Source of the DNA: Acanthamoeba castellanii str. Neff
Taxonomy: Eukaryota > Discosea > Longamoebia > Acanthamoebidae
Length of the DNA: 64,000 nucleotides
NCBI RefSeq assembly: GCF_000313135.1
Contig: NW_004457586.1
Location: 292,267-356,266, forward strand
Reading direction: 5' to 3'
The translations under genes and the position numbers were made by a program. A model generated the notes under the pieces. That model did no database searches. It was not told where the DNA came from and saw only the letters and a program-made list of their open reading frames with translations. This document shows positions 47,711 to 58,855 of this stretch, piece after piece; position 1 is the stretch's first letter, and the number at the start of each line of letters is the position of its first letter.

Positions 47711-49027
47711 ATGAACCATCAGCAACAACAATCCGCTTCCCTATGCGTCAAGATGACTATTGTGGCCACCAATGAGAACCGCTTCATCGCGCTTCCGTCG
47801 CCGCCCGCATTCGCCCTCCTCGTTGAGAAGATCAGCACCGTGTTCGATCAGGTCAACAAGGCCGCCGTGCGCATCCACTACGTCGACGACGAGTCCGACA
47901 GAGTGGCCGTGTCCTCCTCCGACGAGCTCGCCTGCGCTCTCTCGCTCCTCCCCGCCGGACGCCAGCTCCGTCTCTTCGTCTCCACCACCTCTACCGAAGC
48001 TGGCCCCGCTGCTCCCCAGCAGGTGCCGACCCAAGAGCTGAGCGACCAAGTACCCGCCGAGCGCCCAGCCATCGGTGCGGCCTCCGATGTCGACGATCAG
48101 CCCAAGGCAATCCATGACGAGGTGGAGGACAACATCGGGACTGATGGCGAGGGGCAGCTCATCGACGTGCTAAAGCGCAAGCTCTCCCAGGAGGCGGACA
48201 TCGTGGTCGGCGTCAATGTGTGCGAGAAGCAGTGCCTCCGCGTGCTCGCCAGGTTCGGAGGCGATCTGGACAAGACCGTCGCCGCACTCGCGGGCTTCCA
48301 CGAGCGGAAGCAGCAGCGCCACGCCGCCGCTAACCACAACAAGACCAATAACGACCACCACCAGCAGCAGAAGAAGCGCCCGATCCCGCCCAGCTCGAGG
48401 CCCTCCACGAGCAGCGCCAGGCACGCCGGGCCGAGAGGCTCGCGGCAAGACTCGCCCGCCAGGAGCAGAAGAAGCAGCGCCAGGACAGCAACGACGACAG
48501 CGTCACCACCAAGAAGAGGATTGACGCGGCGAGCGTCGAGGCTCTGGTGGCCCTCATGGCCGACCTGGGACTGGCCGTGGGCACGGGCAGGTGCATCGGC
48601 GCCCTGCGCCGGGCCGATGGCGACGTCGACGCGGCCAAGGCCGACCTGGTGGACTGGTGCGCCAAGCGCCAGGAGCGCCAACGCAACAACGATAACAAGA
48701 CGACCACGGCACCGATCCAAGGCCAAGAGACCGTCGAGGGCGACGACACCGACAAGAAGAAGCTGCTGACCCAGCTCGACCAGATGGGCTTCGGCGCGCC
48801 GACCGGCAACACGACAAGGCGGCCGAGAGGATCAAGAGGCGCAACGAGCGCCTGCTGAACAGGTTCAACGGCGATGTGGACCAGGTGGCCAGCCTGCTCA
48901 AGGCCAGGAGCGCCAAGGTAGAGGAGAGGACGGCCGCTCGCAAGGTCCACCAGGTCGAGCGTCCCCGCGGCAGGCGGTGCACTGCTCAAGCCACCGAGGA
49001 GAAGGCCAAGGCTTCGACCGCCTGCTG
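47711..49027 (+). CDS. PB1-domain protein with UBA-like repeats, two apparent frameshifts
   Basis: The start is ATG 47711 (MNHQQQQSASLCVKMTIVA). The PB1 domain runs from CVKMTIVATNENRFIALP to DELACALSLL, with the acidic DDESDRVAVSSSDEL cluster. A first UBA-like segment follows (CLRVLARFGGDLDKTVAAL). Near 48375-48391 the coding signal moves to the -1 frame (QLEALHEQRQARRAERL, then a second unit CIGALRRADGDVDAAKADLV). Near 48800-48810 it moves -1 again (DKAAERIKRRNERLL, third unit NRFNGDVDQVASLLKA), ending TGA 49025-49027. No plausible intron bridges either shift. Two missing bases in a GC-rich assembly, or a decaying gene, would explain it. PB1 plus UBA is the p62/NBR1-like layout for ubiquitin-binding autophagy receptors. 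An LC3-interacting motif was not seen. Confidence 0.7.
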
Positions 49028-49189
49028 ATCTCGCACCACAACGCACCAGCTGTCTGAGCCCAAACTCTGTTATCACTGATCTTTCCAATAACAAGAACCA
49101 ACAGGCATCTTCTTTCAGAGCTACACTGTCGAACTTGCATGAAACATGAACACCACAATCAATTCTATGTGTAGGTGGTGCCGGTGGCC

Positions 49190-52132
49190 CTAGGGCGCCT
49201 GCCAGTAGAAGTGGAGGGTGACAGAGTTGGTGAGGCTGTAGGGAGTGTCGTCGAGCGCGAATGTCTTCTGCCAGCCTCGCTTCGTCCGCATCACTGCCGC
49301 CAGCGGGATCTCCATTGTGCCGTAGTCGTCCGGGTAGCGCGACGCGTCGTGAGCAGAGACATACAGTGTGGACTGGGCCGGATTGACGTCAAGGCTGGGC
49401 ACGGCCAGAGACACAAAAGAGGTCAGCTTCGAAGATGACATGATACAGCACAGGCAAATAACTGGGGTGGGGGTGGATACAAGATGAACTTTTGGCAGAA
49501 GCCCAGCTCGCACTTTTTGCCGCGGGTGCCTGTTTTGCGCCACGCCGTGGGCTGGCGCCCGTCAGTGCCAACCCCCAGCCTGACGTAGCAATTCTCCGCC
49601 CTGAACACCCAACACGACCACCGTCAGTAACCACAGACAGACACACTCGACCACTGAAAGGGCGCGACAACAGGGAACGCAGATAAGTATACCTCCAGCC
49701 ACACTGTGAGTCGATGTAGGCACTAAGCACTAATGTTGGAGAAAATGATTACATTAACAAACTGGCAGGAGCGTGGTGCAATCAAGAAAGAACGCTAAGG
49801 GCCGTACCGGTGACCTTGAGTGCGCCCACAGGCAGGTTGCGCAGCCCGGTCACCCACTCGGTCTGCCTGGCGCGCCACCTGGCGCGTCTCGCCTGCCGGC
49901 GCTGCTCCAGCACGCGCCTACGGTCCGGTCGTGCGACATGGCAGGGGATGACGGATGTGCTCGCGTCCCATGTGACCTCCCTCACGACGCCCACCGCCAC
50001 GGTGCGGCCGAGATCGGCAAAGCAGAGACGGCCGAGGTTACCGCTCGAGGAGAACAAGTCGAGGCACAGTGGCTGCAAAGGAAACGTGAACGTGAGACTT
50101 AGGAAATGTGTATGTGCGCTGTGCGCTGTGCACCACATGTTCATGTGAGGTGTGTACTTGTTTGGGTGTCAGCTCCGCCATGCAGGCCATGCTCGAGCGT
50201 ATGGATTGGGGGTCGTTTTCGATCAGCTGGCCCGTACGCTTGTCGATCTATGGAGGTAAGAGGCCCGAGAGCGTGAGCGAGTAGAGTTTAACAAAAACCC
50301 AACCATATTGCGATTACCTCATCCGGGATCGTACCGACGAGATGAGTTTGAAAGTGCATGGTACAGTGGCTGTGTGCACGCGCAGAGTCGGCGTGTAGCC
50401 TGATTTAAGCATGCCCGGGTGGGAGATGATGATCACCTGCGACTTGAAGGACTTGACCCGTCGAGGTTGGTCGCCGCCCTGTGGAACGATCACGCTGCCT
50501 CGCTCCACCAGGTCGACCAGCCGCGGCAGCTCAGCCTCTGCCGCGATCATGTTGGTAACCTCCTCCGCCTCCGCCTCCACTTCTGCCTCCGCCTCCGCCT
50601 CCGCCTCCTTCTTGCTTACGGTGTCCGAGGCCGCAGTGGTGCGCAGCCAGCGCAGCCTGACCGCCACGCTTTCGTGAGGTCCTAAGACCGCGCGGCGTGG
50701 CTGGTGATGAGATTCGATCGATTCAACGATGACGTCACCGTTGACGTTGCTCGGTTGGATGACCACCCGATCGCCCACGGAGAGCTGGCCGCTCACGATG
50801 CAGCCGCCCACGAGCACATCGCGGGTGTCGTGTCGATAGGAGCGCCGGTAGACCTTCTGCACCACCATGCGGGCGGGTCGACCGACGTGGTCCAGCCGCA
50901 GGCCCGGCGGGTCGAGAGCCACGGTCTCCAGGGCCTGCATGAGCGTGGGTCCCTTGTACCAGCTCATCGTTGTCGACTGCGTGAACACATTATCACCTGA
51001 GTTGGAATTAAAAGTTAGCAAATCCGGATGTGTGAGAACGAGTGCGGGCGTGAGACCTGTGATGGCAGATATGGGGATAAAGTGGGTCTGCGCGACGTTG
51101 AAGCCAACCCGCTTCAACGGGAGGGTGACGAGCTCCTTGGCGGCATCATAGCTCGACTGCGCGAAGTAGACGTTGGGATGGTCCATGTGCGTCACGCACA
51201 CGATAACCTTCTTGACGCCCATCGTGTAGGCCAGCAGCGGATGGTTCTTGGTCTCATCGATTGGCGACAGCTGCCAATGCACGCCTGCTTAGCTCACTTT
51301 CGCGTACTTGTATGTGTCGGGTTCGGTGCGTACCTCTTTGGTCAGAGCGGAGATTACCAAGACGCCGCAGCGGCTGCCCACGATGCCCGCGTAGAAGTTC
51401 TTGACGCCCTTGCTCGCGCGGCCTGTCCGAAAGCCCGATGGTCAACTCACACACACACACACACACATCGGGTTTCGGACAGGCCGCGCGAGCAGGTGGA
51501 AGTACCTGGGACGTCGATGAGGGTGATGCGGCGCGAGTGGGACAGGCTCATCAAGCACTCCTGGGCGTCCAGGGTGGGCACGCCCACTTCGCCGTGCGGT
51601 TGCTGCTTGTCCTTGTGCAACGATGCCGAACCGGAGGAGGCCAGGTTGAGGCGGAGGAGCTCGAACAGGGCCGTTTTGCCCTGGCCCGAGGCGCCCATCA
51701 GCGCCACGGGTGTGGCAAGACCAGCACTCAGGTAGACTTCCTTCCACACACTCTGCCCGTTGGATTCCCTGGCCCGCTTCTCTGTAAACGCAGTCAACTG
51801 GTGGTTGTTGTTGTTTGGTCAGCGACTGTGTTGCCAAATGCAAGCGTGAGAAGGTGGCCTTTTCACCTGGGTGAGTTGGTCGGGAGGGAGAGATTGAGCC
51901 AAGGAAGCGAAGAAGGTGGTCTTCCAGAAGGCCTCTCCCTGCAGGGCATCGTGCCACGTCCTGCAAACCAGCCCGCAACGCGCCACCCCCGCCCCCACTC
52001 GCCGCATAACCTCCCACAGCAGTTCTGCACAAAAAGCAGCACTCGATTATTCTTGTGTACAACTTTTACGTGGCAGCCCCAAACCTGTGGCGCACCTGTA
52101 GGCAAGGCAGAGAAACCATCACTCGCTTCCAT
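49190..52132 (-). CDS. F-box / EF1A-like GTPase / C2 domain fusion
   Basis: The start is ATG 52132 (MEASDGFSA). A phase-1 splice gives the F-box LPTELLWEVMRRVGAG, RCGLVCRTWHDALQGEAFW. A translational-GTPase domain follows: P-loop LMGASGQGKTALFELL, G3 TLIDVPG, G4 position VTHMDHP (THMD instead of NKMD), GFNVAQTHFIPISAITG, and SWYKGPTLMQAL as in EF1A/HBS1. EF1A domains 2 and 3 follow (VGGCIVSGQLSVGDRVVIQP, HVGRPARMVVQKVY, PLCLDLFSS...LGRLCFADLGRTVAVGVV), with an acidic Glu/Ala insert. After that come VLSAYIDSQCGWR, ENCYVRLGVGTD and the C2-like end ASRYPDDYGTMEIPLAAV. The last exon's phase is not resolved (junction near 49440-49480). The loss of Asn in NKMD may alter GTP affinity. The F-box suggests an SCF role rather than translation. 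Confidence 0.8.
51411..51494. repeat. Near-perfect 30 bp intronic hairpin with a CA loop
   Basis: Arm 51411-51440 and arm 51466-51494 are reverse complements, differing by one bulged base; the loop is CA-rich. On the minus strand the arm pair spans most of the intron (51423-51505) and includes the 3' splice site plus the first bases of the downstream exon. Confidence 0.9.
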
Positions 52133-52258
52133 CTTCTTCCCCCCCAGGGCCGCAGTGGCTTCGAGTGGTTTATCTTTATTTTTCAAACCTGCATTTTTCT
52201 CGGTTCTTGCTTGAGAGAAATCGTGGGTCCCTGCTGGTGTGCAGACTCAACCAGGACG

Positions 52259-53133
52259 ATGGAGAGACCACTTGCGCAGCTGTCGCTCTGCCCACGTACG
52301 GAGCACTTGGAGGGCAGCTTCGGCGGCACCAAGCCGGACATGAGGAGCCTGACCGAGGTGGGCGGGCTGGTGGCGCGGTTCGAGCAGTATGAGGCCGAGA
52401 ACCGCGTGGAGCAGTGGGAGAGGCTCAACGTGCTGGTGCAGGAGAAGCTCGACGGGCTCGGCGTCTCCATCTTCTTCAAGGAACAGCATCAGCCCGTACT
52501 CAACTATCGGCCCTCCCCACACCGTACCCGCCCCCACGCCATTTCCTAAAATCTGCTGTGGAGTATTCAAGATGTTTTTTTTTCGTCAGCGCAGCGGCGG
52601 ACAAGGAGGAGGATGAGGCCGACTTCAGGGACTTCCAGGAGTGGGTCTACGCACACGAGGAGGACCTGTTCCGGGTCCTCGGCAGCGACCGCAGCTTCGT
52701 GCTGCACGGGCAGTGGCTCGCCGGGCGCCAGCGCGGCGTCCACTACTCGCGCCTGCCGTCGCCCTTCGTCGCGGTCGACCTGATGGAGGCTGCCATGGCC
52801 CACCGCTTCCTGGCCTACGACCTGATGGTCGAAGTGCTCGGCAGCGTGGTGCCGGCCGCGCCCGTGCTGTGGCGCTCACGCCCCGCCGCGCCCTACGCCC
52901 AGCCCATCGCCACCACGCCCGGCGCCCACTTCAACGGGCTCCAGCAGCGCATCAAGCTCCCGCAGGCGCTCACCCAGACGTCGGCCTTTGGCGACGAGCC
53001 TGTCGAGGGCCTCTACCTGCGCATCGAGCGCGGCGGGGAGACCACTCACCACCGCTATAAGCTCATGCGCCAGACCGAGCGGCCTGATGACCGCAGGCGC
53101 GGACCCAAGACCAACGTCGTGGTTGCCAGCTAG
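52259..53133 (+). CDS. ATP-dependent RNA ligase (Rnl2/DRB0094-like)
   Basis: The start is ATG 52259 (MERPLAQLSLCPRTEHLEG). The nucleotidyltransferase motifs are in order. Motif I is LVQEKLDGLGVSIFF, where the Lys of KLDG is the AMP-accepting residue. Motif III is FVLHGQWLAG, with IIIa in FVAVDLMEAAM. Motif IV is EGLYLRIERG, and motif V is HHRYKLMRQ near the C-terminus. All key residues are present, so it should be active in joining RNA ends, probably in RNA repair. The intron boundary is unclear. The donor at 52496 is in phase 0. The acceptor that keeps frame (exon from 52564) puts a T9 tract in coding sequence, and the better-looking acceptors at 52589 and 52594 would not keep frame. The gene starts 126 bp from the divergent F-box-EF1A gene. 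Confidence 0.82.
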
Positions 53134-53249
53134 CTGGCTCGCTCTGGGTCAAGGGACTGTTTGTCGCGCGCAAAGGCACAAAAGAAGAGAAAAGAAAAAA
53201 GAAAAGGGGAAAATAAATTAAATAACAAATCCCTCACGTGGAGCTGGGC

Positions 53250-55247
53250 TCAGTCGAAGACGCCTTGTTGCTTGAGGGCGGCGATGGCGTCGGCGGAAAG
53301 GCCGAGGAGCTCGCGAAGCACCTCGCTGTTGTGCTGGCCGAGCACTGGCGCAGGGCCGCGGGGGCAGGGGTTGGTGTGAGACATCTTTACCGGATTGCCC
53401 ATCAGCTTCACCGTGCCGATCTCAGGTTGCTGCGAGGAGGTGGGCACGTTTCTCAGTCAATAAGCAACGACGCGATGTAAGGGCCAGAGAGCTGAATGAA
53501 AGTACCTCAACTTCGACGATCATCTTGCGGTCATGTGCGACGTGCTGATCGTTGGCCACGTCGGCCAACTCCTTGATCGGACAGGCTGGAATCTGTAAAG
53601 CGAGCTGGTCAGCTTCACAAGAGAAATGAGTGTCCCTTTAGTTTGGTGGGCATACTCGGTTCTCGAGGAGGAGGGTCACGATGTCTTCAATCTTGTGCTG
53701 CGATGTCCAGCCCTCCACGAGCACCTTGAGCTGTGCATGGTTCTCCAACCTGCACGCGGGCCACACCCTCCGTTTAGCGAGGGAAAGGTGCTGGTGGTGT
53801 GCGTGCAAGAGTGTGGTTACCGCTTGGGGTTGGTGTTGAACGTCGGATCGGCAATTTCGGTGGCCATGCCGAGAGCGCCAGCGGTGCACGCAACAAAGCG
53901 CTGCCAGATGGCATCGTTGGCGACGGCGATGATGACCCATCCATCGGCCGCCTTGAACGAATCGTAGGGCGCGATAAACTCATACCTGTGTGTTGTGGTG
54001 TGAGTCGGGTGTAGTTAACAGGAAGGCTGGCTGATGGTAAGTAAAGGCTGACCTGTTGCCGATCCGAGATGGTACGGCGTCCTCAATAAATATCTTCTGT
54101 ACATGCTGGCTCATGGTCGTGAACAGCGAATCCACGAGGGCTACGTCCACCAGCTGCCCCTGGCCCGTGGTTCTTCGCACCTGTTTATGCCATAGCACGC
54201 ATACAACAAACACACGCCTTCAACATTGGTGTATCGAGATTGGAGAAAAGGCGTGAGAACGGCGAAACGGTACCTGGAGCGCAGACAACACGCCGACGCA
54301 GGTGAACAGCGCGCAGGTCATATCGCCAATCGCGGTGCCTGCGCGTGTGGGCGGGGAGTCTGGCCAGCCGGTGATGCTCATCAGGCCGCTCATCGCCTGT
54401 CAGTGAGAGTGGGCGGTGTCGTGCCAGTCTGTTCAGGCCAGTAATGGTGGAACATGCGACTTGACGTTGAAAGTACCTGGCTGATGATGTCGTAGCCGGG
54501 CCGGCTCTTGTAGCGGCCCGTCTGGCCGAAGCCGGAGATGGCAGCATAGACGATGCGCGGGTTGACCTCCTTGAGCTTCTCGTAGCCGAGCCCGATGCGG
54601 TCCATAGTGCCCGGACTGAAGTTCTCTATCACCACATCACACTTGCGCACGAGGTCTAGGAACACCTTCTTGCCTTCCGCATTCTTTAGGTTGAGGGTAA
54701 TGCTCCGCTTGCCCCTACAGCACGAACGCCGCATGCGGCTCGGTTCATTAAACATGTCCCAACTCAACGGTTGATGCAACACAAGTGGAACTACAGCACG
54801 CAACATAAGGTGAAGGCAGACGCAGCACTGACCTGTTGAGGTTGACGTAGTAGAGGCTCACGCCGTCCTTGAACGGCGGAAACTGCCGGGCGTCGTCGCC
54901 AATGCCGGGTAGTTCGAGTTTAATGACGTCCGCACCCATGTCCGCCAGCAGCATGGTGCAGAAGGGACCCGCGAGCACCCGCGTGAGGTCCAACACACGC
55001 ACGCCCATGCGACCTCCACCCTCCACTCCGGCTTCGCTCTTTGCATCACCTGCGTGAGGGACATAATATATTTAATATTTCTACCAATACCACTACTTAA
55101 TCTAAAATGATTACATAAAGAATGGGAACCTTGCTCTTGGCCCCCTGCCCTGCTGCGGAGTGCGCGCAGCTCCTCTTCAAGTTGCTTTCGGGCACTTCGC
55201 TCTTGCTCGAGTTCGCGCCGCAGTTGCGCCTCCACCGTGTTCTCCAT
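53250..55247 (-). CDS. Family III (CaiB/BaiF) CoA-transferase, SUGCT-like
   Basis: The start is ATG 55247 ([18 protein letters not shown]). The first 45 residues form a short coiled coil rather than a mitochondrial presequence. The enzyme core then begins [20 protein letters not shown] (family III opening), with [86 protein letters not shown], the [13 protein letters not shown] segment carrying the catalytic Asp region, and CPIKELADV near the end. The protein closes [18 protein letters not shown]. Members move CoA between carboxylic acids. The eukaryotic SUGCT enzyme uses succinyl-CoA and glutarate or HMG. The replacement of the usual targeting peptide by a coiled coil is odd; a cytosolic or peroxisomal location is possible. 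Confidence 0.88.
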
Positions 55248-55781
55248 GCTGCTAGCAGCGCAACAAATAAAGTCCCAAAGAGACCGAGGTCGGCCACATT
55301 ATTTTTTGTATTTACAACTTTTCTTTTTTGATTTGAGTGGGATTCGAACCGGCAGTCCAGCTGAAGATACCTCGGGCGAAAAGCCCCGAGGATCTCGTTG
55401 AATGAGGTGTCATGCGCCGAGACGGGCGAAACTGAGGGGCTGATGAAGGCGTGATGATGGTGTTGGCGCCTACGGAATGCAAGCGAGTCGCGCGAAAACA
55501 TGTGGGCATTCGGTGGAGGAGGAGTTCGCTTTGGCTGTACACAACACCAGCTCCTCCGTCCACTACGCCACAGGGCAACAACCGTAGAGAGGGCTCGAAG
55601 CTGCAAAGGCTCGTTGAACGCCGCCGTGAAGAAAGCAAGTAGGTGAGAGAGCCTCCCAAACCCAAGCCAGCACACCAACTACGATAGAAGCAACTATTTT
55701 ACACACCACCCTCTTCAATCATCTTCTACCTCGAGCCTCTTCCTCTGCACAACGAAAAGTAAAAACAACACAGTCGCGACG
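55248..55781. other. Intergenic / 5' regions (divergent)
   Basis: No gene is supported. The stretch contains a strong hairpin CCTCGGG...CCCCGAGG at about 55370-55391 and a tRNA B-box-like GGATTCGAACC on the plus strand near 55330-55340, but no complete tRNA can be folded. The end (55700-55781) looks like the 5' UTR of the MORN gene. Confidence 0.4.
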
Positions 55782-57781
55782 ATGAGCGCTGCTACACAAA
55801 TCAGCATGGAAGAGGTAATGGTGGACCACAGAGGCCGAGCAGAGCCGGTAGATGGCATGGACGAGGAGAGTCTGTCGAACATCTCGAACAAACCACCTCA
55901 GATCTCAACAACGCCTTCGACTAGCCCCATACTTGACACGAGCGCCAACGCAACGAGCAGCAGCGACGAGGAAGAAGAAGACAGCAGCCACCGCCTCAAC
56001 AACCGACAGCAGGACCGGCAGGCGGGCGATGAAGAGTCTTCGGAGGATGGCGACGAGGCCAGCTCGTTCATGAACGCCGACCTCCAGGCCTGCCGCGAAG
56101 GCGCACTCGCGGGCATGGTGCAGCGGGTCAAGCCCTACCACGAGCGCTACGTCGGGCAAATCCGGAGAGGCCGCTGGGAGGGCCGCGGTCGGCTCGTCTA
56201 CAGCGCCGACGATCCGCGGGGCCGCATCGACTACGACGGCGAGTTCCGCGCCGGGCGGCGACACGGCAAGGGCAAGCTCCGCTGGCGCAACGGGTGCATC
56301 TACAAGGGCTCGTGGAAGGACGACATGATGCAGGGAAACGGAAGCATGAAGTGGCCCACTGGTACGGCTCTCTACATTGAAGTTTCGAGGTTGAAGATAC
56401 CAAGGCTTACGCGGGCGTGTGCCACGTGCAGGGCAAGTGTACAAGGGCGGGTGGGAGAACAATCAGATGCACGGCGAGGGAGTGATGACGTGGCAGAATC
56501 CGCAGGTGCGCTACGTCGGTTCGTGGTGGAACGGCAAGCGATACGGTCAAGGCAGGATCACCTTCGCCGAGGACGATGAAGCCGAGCGAGTGCACTACGA
56601 AGGTACAATGCTGGCTCGCCTTGGTGCTCTCTGTTTCGCCTGGTGGCTCACCTCGATCTGCTCTACCACGTTAGGTTGGTGGCAAAACGACAGGAAGGAG
56701 GGATGGGGCGAGATGGTGTGGAAGTCGGGCTCGCACTACCAGGGCGAGTGGAAATCGGGGCTGAGGGACGGCTTCGGTGTCCACACCTTCCACAACGCTG
56801 ACAAGTACCCTATTCCTTTCCTCTCTGCCCAACGAAGCTCTTCTAACTTCTGATCTCCTCCCGCAGATACGTGGGCCAGTGGACCAAGGACAAGCGCACG
56901 GGCAAGGGGGAGCTGCAGTTCGCCAACGGAGACAAGTTCGAAGGCGAGTGGGTGGAGGACAAGAAGCACGGCAAAGGCGTCTACACCTACGCTCACGGCC
57001 GCATCCGCCACGAGACCTGGCAACAAGGGTGCCGAGTGGAGGACCCTAAGCAAAAGTACATCTCCTCGCTCGCAGGACACACGCACATATCAGCGCTAAC
57101 GGATGGCCTCCTACCACAACTAGGTTCATGGTACAATCGTTGGTCGTGTTGTGCGTCGAGTACGTGGGGAGCAACCCGGAGCTGCTACTAGCGGACAAGA
57201 GAGTACGTCAGTCGCTATTCCTGACACGCTTACTCATCTTGCTTACTGATTGAACCAATCTCTCTTCATCGGCGATACAGTCTATGTCCTCGAAAAGGAG
57301 GACTAGCGTGAGTGGCATGAGCAAGATGGTGATGGATCTGGTGACGAGCCACGGAGCTCGCTCCAAGAGCACGGAGAAGGACGCCTCTGAACGCGACGCC
57401 GGAGACTGGGAGCCGAGCAGCGATGCGCTCGCCCAGCTCGACGACAACACCACGTCTGGAAGCGCCAGCGGCAAGGAGCGCAGAGCTTCTTTCCAAGCCA
57501 GGCAGCTGGTGGACCCGGGCTATGCCCTGGAGAGTGCCGCCACAAGATCTATGCTGTCTTCTTCATCTTCATCGTCGACCAGTACGTCTGCGTCGAAGCG
57601 AAGGCGGAGCAAGAGAGGGTCGACCCCCGGCCCGGTGCTGCCCCAAGAGATGATGGTGCTCGTGGAGGCCTACATGCAGAGGATCGCGCAGAGGAAGCGG
57701 GTCGAGCAGGAGTCGCAGAACCAGAAAAAGGACCGGGAGAGGGCTGGCAGACGGCGGATCGCCAGCTGCCTCGTCCAGTGA
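55782..57781 (+). CDS. MORN-repeat protein
   Basis: The start is ATG 55782 (MSAATQISMEEVMVDHRG). An acidic Ser/Asp/Glu-rich N-terminus of about 100 residues is followed by at least seven MORN repeats: YVGQIRRGRWEGRGRLVY, YDGEFRAGRRHGKGKLRW, YKGSWKDDMMQGNGSMKW, YKGGWENNQMHGEGVMTW, YVGSWWNGKRYGQGRITF, then YQGEWKSGLRDGFGVHTF and the units after it to YTYAHG. Introns at 56362, 56602, 56806 and 57057 keep frame. The C-terminal half is Ser-rich and basic (SASKRRRSKRGS), ending QRIAQRKRVEQES...SCLVQ. MORN repeats form extended beta-hairpin rods that bind lipids or organise membrane-cytoskeleton contacts. No catalytic domain such as a PIP kinase is attached, so a scaffold role is inferred. Confidence 0.9.
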
Positions 57782-58333
57782 AGATCGCGTTTAGAGTTGT
57801 AGATAAGACTTGTCGGCACAGACGGAAAGAAGGAAGAACTCGATTGGCTATCTTATTTGTCGACAATTTATTTTGTGGAATTCAAAGATTGCAGTGACGG
57901 TTGGGGAGTTTGGGTTGGCTGTGCGACGGGAAAGGAGAAGTGTACTGTCCGTTTGGGCTCGAGCGGCGGTTTTAATGGACATAGCCTAGCCAACCGCATG
58001 TCGAAGATCGCAGATGTTACTTAGCGGGCAAGAGTGTTGTCCCTGTAGCCTGTACAACCGAGTTCATCACCACGCCTTTGGCGGTGGACTTCCCGCCTCG
58101 CGGATGAGCCGTATGGGCGCTCATACTGCACTGTGGTCCCTATACTACCTCACATATGCGCCCGGCTCACTAACTCCTGCCCACACCAGATAAAAGGGAC
58201 GCGAAGGTGTGCTGTTTGCTCATCCACCCAGCGATCCACACCACCTCATTCACCAACCTCGCTTCTTTTCCCTCAGCCGAAAGGAAGTCGACTCACTATC
58301 AACAGACTCCCCACTCCAACCCACCACATCACC
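57782..58333. promoter_or_regulatory. Intergenic region with core promoter of the secreted-protein gene
   Basis: No coding signal was seen. GATAAAAG at 58189-58196 is a TATA-like box about 140 bp before the ATG. The sequence after it is pyrimidine- and CCACC-rich, typical of a 5' UTR of a strongly expressed gene. Confidence 0.45.
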
Positions 58334-58696
58334 ATGGCCTCAATCTTCTCTCGTTACGGTGCTCTCTGTGCGCTTCTTCTCGTGGTTCTCGCCGCCTTCT
58401 TGGGAGTGGCGGTGGCCAGCGACAGCTGCGAGTGCCCGTGCCCCTGCGACTCGGACAGTGGCAGCTTCGCGGTAACGTGGTACAGCGGCTCGAGCGTGTG
58501 GTGGCTGGCGGTCACCATCCCGGGCTCCAGTTCGGTCAAGATCGACTGCGGCAACGGCCAGGGCTTCGTCAACATGACCCCCGGCTGGGCATCCAACATG
58601 TGGACCTTCTCCTCGGGCAACGGCCAGGCGTGCAAATCCAGCGTCCAGTTCATCGTCAATGGCGGCTCCGCCCAGTCTGCCACCGCGCCTTTCTAG
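58334..58696 (+). CDS. Small secreted Trp/Ser/Gly-rich protein, possibly carbohydrate-binding
   Basis: A single exon of 120 residues. The first 29 residues are a clear signal peptide (YGALCALLLVVLAAFLGVAVA, cleavage after VAVA likely). A short Cys-rich segment CECPCPCD follows, then a compact beta-rich domain with WYSGSSVWWLAVTIPG, SVKIDCGNGQ, PGWASNMWTFSSG and CKSSVQFIVNGG, ending TAPF. Exposed aromatic residues, paired cysteines and the overall pattern are reminiscent of the C-terminal beta-sandwich of expansins and related carbohydrate-binding modules, but I cannot assign a family. In an encysting amoeba a cell- or cyst-wall role would be plausible; this is inference only. Confidence 0.75.
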   Translation: MASIFSRYGALCALLLVVLAAFLGVAVASDSCECPCPCDSDSGSFAVTWYSGSSVWWLAVTIPGSSSVKIDCGNGQGFVNMTPGWASNMWTFSSGNGQACKSSVQFIVNGGSAQSATAPF

Positions 58697-58855
58697 AGAG
58701 AAAGCTTCGCTCAGTTTGACTTGTCCTACAACTCGGATCTTGTAAATGCAACTCCAACTCCTTTGTACAAAACGATTTCCCAGTCCCATCGGTCTTGAAA
58801 GGTGGTGGTCCTGTTGGCCAGACCAAAAACCGGACAGAGAGGGGAATGGGCGGTT

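Noticed and set aside
55323..55345. Possible tRNA T arm (GGATTCGAACC on plus, GGTTCGAATCC on minus)
   Set aside because: The T stem pairs at only three of five positions, no acceptor or D arm fits in normal or permuted order, and no T-run terminator follows on the minus strand.
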